NCBI GenBank assembly: GCA_021809365.1
Contig: JAKBAC010000045.1
Location: forward strand, 1-20,114
Length of the DNA: 20,114 nt
From: Planctomycetota bacterium
Lineage (GTDB): Bacteria > Planctomycetota > Phycisphaerae > WQYP01
Direction: 5' to 3'
The position numbers and the translations under genes are program-made. The notes below the pieces were generated by a model. It saw only the letters and a program-made list of their open reading frames with translations, ran no database searches and had not been told where the DNA came from. How positions within the stretch are numbered: the stretch's first letter is position 1; every line of letters starts with the position of its first letter. Below, one piece after another: positions 14,673-20,114 of the stretch.

Positions 14673-15074
14673 TTACAAAGCCCATGGATTCACCACCGGT
14701 ACGCCGATATCTGAGAAATCCGCCTCGTTGCGGGTGACAAGTGTAAGGCGATGGACGATGGCCGTGGCGGCGATCAACGCGTCCACGGTGGGCCTCGGTC
14801 GGATTGCGGCAAGCAGCCCCCATTCCACGGCAACGGCTTGGGAAATGGGTAAGATCCGGTTCGCATAATCAAGTCGGAGTCGATCCAGCCAGCGATACAG
14901 ACTTTGACCCGCGGCCGGATCCTTTCGCTGCTTTATTGCTGCGCCTTTGGCAATCTCACCGACCGTCAAAACGCTGAGAAAACAAGATTCCGGATCGGCG
15001 CTCTTGAGCCAGCGAATGGCCGGCGCGGAACCACGGCGCGCTTCGGAGATGATGTTGGTATCGATAAGATACAT
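14673..15074 (-). CDS. vapC: PIN-domain toxin, VapC/FitB-like (second TA pair)
   Basis: This 133-residue PIN ribonuclease has all expected acidic residues: D5 in MYLIDTN, E40 in LTVGEIAKG, D98 in PTVDALIAATA and D119 in NEADFSDIG. It resembles the FitB subgroup in LIDTNIISEARRG at the start. The ATG at 15074 shares one base with the antitoxin TGA stop (TGATG), so translation is probably coupled. A longer start at 15143 would run far into the antitoxin gene. It is not closely similar to the first VapC of the window. Confidence 0.88.
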   Translation of the reverse strand: MYLIDTNIISEARRGSAPAIRWLKSADPESCFLSVLTVGEIAKGAAIKQRKDPAAGQSLYRWLDRLRLDYANRILPISQAVAVEWGLLAAIRPRPTVDALIAATAIVHRLTLVTRNEADFSDIGVPVVNPWAL

Positions 15075-15328
15075 CAGAATTCCACATCCCGGGGAACATC
15101 GCGAACCCGGCCATTGATGCTGTTGACAACATCCACCGACCAAGGCTCGCCCGACAGTAAAAACTTGGTTAAGCCGGGCTTTTTGCTGACTAATGCCGTG
15201 TAATCTTTGTTTGACAGAACCACAGCATTACGTTTGCCATGGACAGTTACGATCTGAGGCCCTTCGTCGCAGGCACGACGTACCAATTCACTGAATTTCA
15301 TTTTGGCATTCTGCAGTTGCCACTCCAT
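15074..15328 (-). CDS. Phd/YefM-type antitoxin (second TA pair)
   Basis: This 84-residue antitoxin begins MEWQLQNAKMKFSELVRRA and continues PQIVTVHGKRNAVVLSNKDYTAL, the classic Phd/YefM fold with its beta-strand GKRNAVV. The C-terminus (KKPGLTKFLLSGEPW) should bind the VapC partner. AGGAG lies 8 bases before the ATG. A promoter and repeated CTAG site just upstream suggest the usual autoregulation. Confidence 0.88.
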   Translation of the reverse strand: MEWQLQNAKMKFSELVRRACDEGPQIVTVHGKRNAVVLSNKDYTALVSKKPGLTKFLLSGEPWSVDVVNSINGRVRDVPRDVEF

Positions 15329-15340
15329 AGATCAACTCCT

Positions 15341-15388
15341 GTCTAGTGTGTCTAGTCAGAATTATAGCATGCAGAAATAAAAACGCAA
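15341..15388 (-). promoter_or_regulatory. Promoter and operator-like repeat of the second TA pair
   Basis: On the minus strand -35 TTGCGT (15383-15388) is 16 bp from a perfect -10 TATAAT (15361-15366). Between the -10 and the ribosome site, CTAGACA occurs twice with a 2-bp gap (15341-15357). The two CTAG cores also form an inverted repeat. This is a likely antitoxin binding site. Confidence 0.6.
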
Positions 15389-15598
15389 TCGGCATGGGTT
15401 GATTTCCAGCCAGCGGGCGTGCATAACGTTGCACGCGGCAAATAAATCCGAACCAAGCGTTTGGCCGTGCAAGTTTTCGGGGCAAACCCTTCCCTTCGCG
15501 CCGGCATTTATGCCGTTGATTGCGCCTTTCGCCCGGAAATATTGCCACGCCGTGTCCTTGTTTTTTATGGTGGCGCATCAATTCGCCAAGTTAGCGCT

Positions 15599-15655
15599 TG
15601 CCGTGGCTTCTTAGAATCCGCCGACAGGATCATCGGGATCAAGGGAGGCGGTTTT
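15599..15655 (-). pseudogene. 3' fragment of an RND efflux-pump gene (copy A)
   Basis: The minus strand reads TASLDPDDPVGGF followed by TAA (15611-15613), the tail of an RND-type efflux permease. The same tail is encoded at 18250-18304, and the DNA matches over about 55 bp with a handful of differences. No further RND sequence lies upstream, because the restriction gene ends a few bases away (stop at 15667). This is a gene end cut off by the island. Confidence 0.65.
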
Positions 15656-15666
15656 GACCTGTGCGA

Positions 15667-16620
15667 CTAAAGTGCGCATAACCAACGCGCGATAGAATCC
15701 AGTTGCCGATCATTTGTGAGATTCGCGGCATTGTCAAGTTGGCCGTTGGACAGGAGTTTCCATATTTCCTCCGCCATCCTGGCCTCAATCGCCGCCGCTA
15801 TGAAAAAGGTTTTTGGTTCTACGCCTTTTTCAGCAAATGCGGCCCGAATGCGATGGAGGGCGGTATGGGCGGTTTTCCAGTGTTCATCCGCACCAGCCGG
15901 GTCAATTCCTCCTTTGAGTTCGCCCAAGGCAAGGTACGCTTTTGGTGAACCATATATTTCTTTGGAAATAGCTTCATGGCCGCAATCAAAAAGGCAAAGG
16001 TCAACATTGTTCTTGGTCAGCGGGAGTTGAAGATTATAGATCAGGGTGCGGCGGATTTTGCGATGTTGCCAAGCAAGCCCTCGGAGGTGAATCTCAATGT
16101 CAGCATCGTCGGCCTGACCTGCCGCCCACGAGTTCGTTTGGGAATGAAGCCAGTGGTAAGGTTGCCGGGCGAGCCTGAGGCATGAGATTATTGCGCGAGC
16201 TAACTTGCGCTGCGCCAGCGCACCGGCGATATTTCGCATGGACCCTCCAAGTGTGTCACCCCGTGTTAAGAGAAAGCGAAAAACCAGTTCTTCCACGAAG
16301 TCGCTTCCGGCGGGTTCAAGAAAATTTTTAACAAGGCCGAGGGTCGCGGCCCTTTTATCCTCCTGTTGCAGATGGGCCATGGCTTTATCCGATATTCCCG
16401 CCGCCGTGAGCATTGCGGGCTGAATTTCCGGAATGTTAAGCAAGTCGCCCGGCGTGTTTGCGATGGCGGCACGGGCTTTGAGCGAGCGAGCTTCCGCTAC
16501 CAGCGGCGTCGCTTTCCGGTTTTTTTCGAGCGCCATTTGGACGAATCCCGCTCTGATTGCCGCGTAGGGCGTAATTAGGTCGGTGGCTGATTTCAGGTGT
16601 TGACAGGCGGGCTTCGGCAC
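15667..16620 (-). CDS. Type II restriction endonuclease, AvaI/BsoBI family
   Basis: This 317-residue nuclease should cut unmethylated CYCGRG. The family signature [19 protein letters not shown] is clear. The catalytic residues fit BsoBI: D207 (in NNVDLCLFD), E234 and K236 (GELK) and H247 (EHW). Their spacing nearly equals that of BsoBI D212, E240, K242 and H253. I chose the GTG at 16620: it gives a typical family start ([20 protein letters not shown] soon after), and AAGGA lies 8 bases upstream. It begins 4 bp after the methyltransferase stop. The ATG at 16674 would overlap that gene. The length is close to the 315-323 residues of known members. Specificity is inferred from the family. Confidence 0.88.
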   Translation of the reverse strand: MPKPACQHLKSATDLITPYAAIRAGFVQMALEKNRKATPLVAEARSLKARAAIANTPGDLLNIPEIQPAMLTAAGISDKAMAHLQQEDKRAATLGLVKNFLEPAGSDFVEELVFRFLLTRGDTLGGSMRNIAGALAQRKLARAIISCLRLARQPYHWLHSQTNSWAAGQADDADIEIHLRGLAWQHRKIRRTLIYNLQLPLTKNNVDLCLFDCGHEAISKEIYGSPKAYLALGELKGGIDPAGADEHWKTAHTALHRIRAAFAEKGVEPKTFFIAAAIEARMAEEIWKLLSNGQLDNAANLTNDRQLDSIARWLCAL

Positions 16621-16624
16621 TGCG

Positions 16625-18103
16625 TTATTCCTTTTGCCATATATAGATGCATTTACGAAGCTCATCCCGCCCATGGTGGCCCATTTGTTGACTGCTGTTA
16701 CCTTTCCCAGTGGGCAGCATCATGATCCGCTCCACGCGTAGTCCCATATTTTCAGCGATGGCCGAAAGAATCAAATCGACCGAAATACTCGCGCCGGCGT
16801 AACGCACATTGTCGTTGACCATCATCAGGCGGGCACCGCGCTTTAACACGCGAGCACATTCAAATATGACGCACGCCATTTCGTAAAAATATCCCCGGAC
16901 CATCCTCGGTATGCCGTTGTTGTTGAGCGTCCCATTTGCCTTCTGTAGTTCCAGGTACCGCAGGATGGCCTGCAAAAGTTCCTGCTTGTCGGCTACGGTG
17001 ATTGCGGACTGCCAGCATGGGTTTATGGCAATCAGAGCCTTAAGCTTGTTCTCAACAGTGCAGGTCAGCATGTTCTGGCGCAGTGCGGAAAGCTGCCCCT
17101 CGTCAATACCTAAAATGGCGATCTCCAAAGCATACGTTCTGGTGTAGTCGTAGCGATTGCAATAGGGCGGCGACGTGATGACCGCATCATACGACAGGGA
17201 TGGTAGTTTGGGGAGGATGTCAAGGCAGGATCCATGGTGAAGAGCGATGGGGCCGGGTTGTGCGGGCTGGTGGAATAAATTGGCCGGTGCGGCCAAAGTG
17301 GTAAGATCAGAAGCAATTTCTTTTAGTTTTGAGGTAATTGCGTTTTTGAATGTGAGTATTTCCCCCTTGTCGAAAGGCTTTCGCCCTTGACGGCGATTTG
17401 ATCTGTAGTCCCATCTCAGGTATTGCCCATCCTTACGTGTAAAGCTGACTGATTCCAAAACGCATAACAAAGCAAATTCGAGCACCGCTGCCACGGTTGG
17501 AGATTCTCCCTTCAAAGCTTTCAGAAATGCCGCTATTTCGAGCTTTGTCTGATCCGGATAGGCGTCTTTGGTTATGCGGAGCTCGGGTAGCGGCTTAAAG
17601 CCTTCGACTCCCTGCCAAGGTGCCTGATTCGCCCAGCGTTCCAATACGGCGATTTGTTCTGATGTGAGGCCGGATTCGACGAGCTGCCTTGTGGCAATTA
17701 TTCTTTGGCCTATCGGGAGTAGCTCGATTCCTTCGGCCCGAAATCCAAGCTTGCCGGCGGCAAAGAGTGTGGTTCCACTGCCGGCGAAGGGGTCCAAGAC
17801 CGTTCCGGACGCGGTGCCCGAATGGCGAAGAAGAAATTCAACCAGGCTGGCGGAGAAGCCTTCCTTATATTTGTACCATCGGTACACCGCCTTCGATTTA
17901 TTGGCCTGAAAGCTGACGATCCGGCGATCAAGTTGGTTCTCTGTTCGCATTTGTGCGGCGTATCGGGCTTTAAGCCTGGCATCGCAATCATCTATCTTTG
18001 TCAATTCCGGCGATTCCGTTGGCACCGCGAAATGTGTTTCCCGCTCTTCCGGGATTGGTACATTGAGAATAGTGGAGCCGGGTTGGCTTTGTAATACCTT
18101 CAT
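16625..18103 (-). CDS. DNA amino-methyltransferase of the restriction-modification pair
   Basis: This 492-residue enzyme should protect the host by methylating an exocyclic amino group (N4-cytosine or N6-adenine) in the nuclease site. It has the AdoMet motif DPFAGSGTT (104-112) and the catalytic motif SPPY (311-314, in [18 protein letters not shown]). About 200 residues lie between them, which may include target recognition. SPPY is most often seen in N4-cytosine enzymes, and CYCGRG offers cytosine targets. The ATG at 18103 has AGAGG upstream; a start at 18169 is less likely because it would extend past that site. The nuclease follows in the same operon, so protection is made first. Confidence 0.88.
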   Translation of the reverse strand: MKVLQSQPGSTILNVPIPEERETHFAVPTESPELTKIDDCDARLKARYAAQMRTENQLDRRIVSFQANKSKAVYRWYKYKEGFSASLVEFLLRHSGTASGTVLDPFAGSGTTLFAAGKLGFRAEGIELLPIGQRIIATRQLVESGLTSEQIAVLERWANQAPWQGVEGFKPLPELRITKDAYPDQTKLEIAAFLKALKGESPTVAAVLEFALLCVLESVSFTRKDGQYLRWDYRSNRRQGRKPFDKGEILTFKNAITSKLKEIASDLTTLAAPANLFHQPAQPGPIALHHGSCLDILPKLPSLSYDAVITSPPYCNRYDYTRTYALEIAILGIDEGQLSALRQNMLTCTVENKLKALIAINPCWQSAITVADKQELLQAILRYLELQKANGTLNNNGIPRMVRGYFYEMACVIFECARVLKRGARLMMVNDNVRYAGASISVDLILSAIAENMGLRVERIMMLPTGKGNSSQQMGHHGRDELRKCIYIWQKE

Positions 18104-18189
18104 AACGGTTGCCTCTTGTTGGCTGAAACCCGATGCGCGTGCGTACCCAATCCGGCTCCCGGGCAACACACCGAAACTGAATGCGCTTC

Positions 18190-18218
18190 AGTATAATCCG
18201 TGGATCAACTTTAGTCAC
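18190..18218 (-). promoter_or_regulatory. Candidate promoter of the restriction-modification operon
   Basis: On the minus strand GTGACT (18213-18218, four of six matches to the -35 consensus) is 17 bp from TATACT (18190-18195). Transcription would start near 18183. A CCCGGG, one form of the predicted CYCGRG site, lies in the leader at 18158-18163. Confidence 0.4.
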
Positions 18219-18234
18219 CACATCGTCGGAAGCC

Positions 18235-18420
18235 TCATGCGACGGCTGGTGTCGTGGCTTCATAGAATCCGCCGGTCGGATCATCGGGATCAAGGGAGGC
18301 GGTGGTCACGAAAGCGTTGCGTTGCATGACCGCGTATAGCGATGGCAGAACCAATAGTGTGGTCAGCGTGGCGAAGACCAGCCCGCCCCATTGCCAGTGA
18401 GCGGGTGCGCTGCGAGCGTG
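18235..18420 (-). pseudogene. 3' fragment of an RND efflux-pump gene (copy B), decayed
   Basis: The minus strand encodes GGLVFATLTTLLVLPSLYAVMQ, the last membrane helix of RND/HAE-type pumps, then TASLDPDDPTGGFYEA and a stop at 18235-18237. Just before GGL the reading frame breaks: LAMG-RAGL lies in another frame where functional pumps have a PLA-V-GGL-like segment. There is no start and no body. It lies between the porin terminator and the methyltransferase, and its last 55 bp match copy A on the other side of the island. Confidence 0.75.
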
Positions 18421-18450
18421 TCGGGGATGGTTCAAAAAAACGCCAGCGCG

Positions 18451-18483
18451 AAAAAAAAGGGGCTTGGCAATCTGCCAAGCCCC
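18451..18483 (-). terminator. Intrinsic terminator of the porin gene
   Basis: On the minus strand a perfect 11-bp stem (GGGGCTTGGCA with TGCCAAGCCCC, 18459-18483) has a 3-nt loop and is followed by eight T (18451-18458). It lies about 30 bp after the porin stop. A second T-run near 18434 may reinforce it. Confidence 0.9.
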
Positions 18484-18512
18484 TCGCATGTCGGTAAGCT
18501 TTACCCCGTTGA

Positions 18513-19967
18513 TTAGAACTTGAACTGGAACTGAATCTGGCCGATCCAATCATTAGAACCAGCAGAGGTTCCAAGGTTCGAGTTGGTGTACTGGGCATCC
18601 TGCACATAAGTGACCGCAGCCTGAATCTTGGCATTCTCGCCGAAGATATAATAATTCAGACCAACGGTACCCTCGTACTGGTGCTGATTGGTGCGATTAT
18701 ATAGCAGTTCGCCATACCGTCCTGCAACTTCCCATTGGTGCGGGACAAGGAAGTAGCCAGCCTCAAGGTAGTAGCCAGTTTCAAACAGCGAGCTATGCCC
18801 AGTGTTCACGAGACTTGTTCCGGGAGCACTGTCGATGTTTTGTGCATACACGGCACTATTAAACGCGAATCCGCGGTATTTGGCGTGCGCATCGACCGTG
18901 AATCGCGCCAAGTTACCGTTTAGGGTGCCAATGCCGGCCGGGGCAGTGGTGCTTCCCGGTGTGAATGAGGCAAAGGGATTCTGCGATTCGTAGCCGGCTG
19001 CCGCGCCGAGCAACCACGCAAAATGCTTGTGCCATTCAAGATCCGGCGAATCGTTGAAATCGGAGATGTGCCCGCCCTGCGCAAAATTGATGCGGCCATA
19101 GACGGCCGGGCGGTTTCCAAAGTGGCCACCGGGGCCAACATTTCCGTTGTCTTGAGAGGTCGAGCCGTTGTTCAACTGGATCTCATAATTGAATGTATGA
19201 GGAACCAGCGTTCCTTCCAAGTCAATCGCATCGGAGCGAACCGGATCGAACGGAGCCTCGCAGACGGCGAAGTCAGGAAATTCCGTACCGGAGGAGAAGT
19301 ATTCAACATGGGTGAAGGGTACCAGCATTGATCCGGCCCGGACAACGATGGACGGGGCGAACTTGTAGCCGGCCCAGGTGTCGAGAATGGCAAAAGCGTT
19401 GTTGTTGCCGGCCGTTGCGTTGCTAATTCCAGTCTGAAAATCGCCGGAAATGCAATAGATGAAGTTCGTAAATGCGTTTCCGGAAAGAATCAACCGTGCC
19501 CGACGGAAATTAAATCCGCTGGTGTTGTAGTTGGTTTCCGGTGCGTGCCCTTCAACTCCGGCGTAGCTGTACCGGAACTGCAGGTAACCGTTAATGGTGA
19601 GATTAAAGGCCTTGTCGGCGGTGCGGATATAAAACCCGTTGTCATATCCAGCCTGCAATTGGTGATCCATGTATTGCGACTGCATTTTGGAATTGCTGAG
19701 CACCTCCTGAACAATTGCCTTTACCTGCGCGGCGCTTTGCACGCTGTCGCTGGTCTTCTGTTCCTTGGCCTTCAGGGCCGCAACCTGCGCCTGCAGGGAT
19801 TGCAACTCCGCCTGCACCTGTGCGGGCGTCATCGTGCTGGTGGTTGCCGGGGCTGTGCTGCTTGCCGCTCCCATGGCTGTTCCCGCCAGACTCGCTCCCG
19901 CCAGCATCGCGGCCACAAAGGCGCGCCTGCCGAACTGCGAGGAAATTTTTCCGATCCATGCTTCCAT
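18513..19967 (-). CDS. OprO/OprP-type outer-membrane porin
   Basis: This 484-residue protein is an outer-membrane beta-barrel of the phosphate-selective porin O/P family. It has a signal peptide (about 1-35, RRAFVAAMLAGASLAGTAMGAA). A coiled-coil segment follows (about 48-72, QAELQSLQAQVAALKAKEQ), which may trimerise or tether to the wall. The barrel begins near 105. Landmarks include FNLTINGYLQFRYSY, FNFRRARLILSGN and AGSMLVPF near the constriction. It ends in IQFQFKF, with the terminal Phe used by the BAM machinery. AAGGAG lies 8 bases before the ATG. It is followed by a strong terminator. Anion or phosphate preference is inferred from the family only. Confidence 0.88.
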   Translation of the reverse strand: MEAWIGKISSQFGRRAFVAAMLAGASLAGTAMGAASSTAPATTSTMTPAQVQAELQSLQAQVAALKAKEQKTSDSVQSAAQVKAIVQEVLSNSKMQSQYMDHQLQAGYDNGFYIRTADKAFNLTINGYLQFRYSYAGVEGHAPETNYNTSGFNFRRARLILSGNAFTNFIYCISGDFQTGISNATAGNNNAFAILDTWAGYKFAPSIVVRAGSMLVPFTHVEYFSSGTEFPDFAVCEAPFDPVRSDAIDLEGTLVPHTFNYEIQLNNGSTSQDNGNVGPGGHFGNRPAVYGRINFAQGGHISDFNDSPDLEWHKHFAWLLGAAAGYESQNPFASFTPGSTTAPAGIGTLNGNLARFTVDAHAKYRGFAFNSAVYAQNIDSAPGTSLVNTGHSSLFETGYYLEAGYFLVPHQWEVAGRYGELLYNRTNQHQYEGTVGLNYYIFGENAKIQAAVTYVQDAQYTNSNLGTSAGSNDWIGQIQFQFKF

Positions 19968-20003
19968 AACCTGTTCTCCTTAAAAAGAGCCTCAAAAACA
20001 CCG

Positions 20004-20027
20004 CGGTGGCGATGGACAATGCCACCG
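20004..20027 (-). repeat. Hairpin in the porin leader region
   Basis: CGGTGGC (20004-20010) and GCCACCG (20021-20027) form a perfect 7-bp stem with a 10-nt loop, 37 bp upstream of the porin ATG. It could lie in the 5' leader and affect translation. No convincing promoter could be placed in the remaining bases up to 20114. Confidence 0.3.
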
Positions 20028-20114
20028 AAGCACAACCACAAAGGTGCGGGTGATTATGGGCAAGAATATTAAGATGTGATGAAGGAAGCGCTGGAATTCG
20101 GCTTATCTGTCTCC

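Noticed and set aside
15660..18240. Whole R-M island as a transposon
   Set aside because: No transposase, no terminal inverted repeats and no short exact target duplication. The flanking repeats are diverged pump gene ends, better explained by recombination.

Overview
The window fits a diderm (Gram-negative-type) bacterium of moderately high GC. It has an outer-membrane porin, an Mla-type lipid transport operon, a lipoprotein with a clear lipobox and a membrane-fusion-protein efflux operon. The ECF sigma factor, the HEAT-repeat lipoprotein in front of the mla genes and the acidic RND-pump tails (SLDPDDP) look most like Planctomycetota. That placement is inference from gene style, not a proven assignment.

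Layout. (1) 1-2660: a minus-strand regulatory block. It holds an ECF sigma factor, a putative membrane anti-sigma/sensor protein rich in His, Cys and Met, and a Phd/VapC toxin-antitoxin pair lying between them. Palindromes and a small possible ORF fill the gaps. (2) 2804-4747: a minus-strand fusion of an MFS lysophospholipid-transporter-like half with a PlsC-type acyltransferase. (3) 4748-5278: intergenic, holding a 183-bp MITE-like element with terminal inverted repeats and a target duplication. (4) 5279-10351: a minus-strand four-gene efflux operon (fusion protein, double-ATPase, two ABC-2 permeases; YbhG-F-S-R type) behind a strong sigma70-like promoter. (5) 10456-10537: a second, inverted copy of the palindrome found inside the MITE, in the divergent control region. 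(6) 10637-14374: a plus-strand operon of HEAT lipoprotein, STAS protein, MlaE, MlaF and MlaD, with overlapping or nearly overlapping genes. (7) 14673-15328: a second minus-strand Phd/VapC pair with its own promoter and operator-like repeat. (8) 15599-18420: a type II restriction-modification island (AvaI/BsoBI-family nuclease plus amino-methyltransferase), bracketed by two diverged copies of the 3' end of an RND efflux-pump gene. (9) 18451-19967: an OprO/OprP-type porin with a textbook intrinsic terminator.

Most of the complete genes deal with the cell envelope: phospholipid trafficking (mla), phospholipid re-acylation (MFS-PlsC), drug or solute efflux (Ybh-type ABC, RND remnants) and outer-membrane permeability (porin). 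The sigma/anti-sigma block could be an envelope or metal stress sensor. Two toxin-antitoxin pairs, a restriction system, a MITE and several palindromic repeats mark this as a region with a history of insertion and deletion. I found no tRNA, rRNA, CRISPR array or intact transposase.
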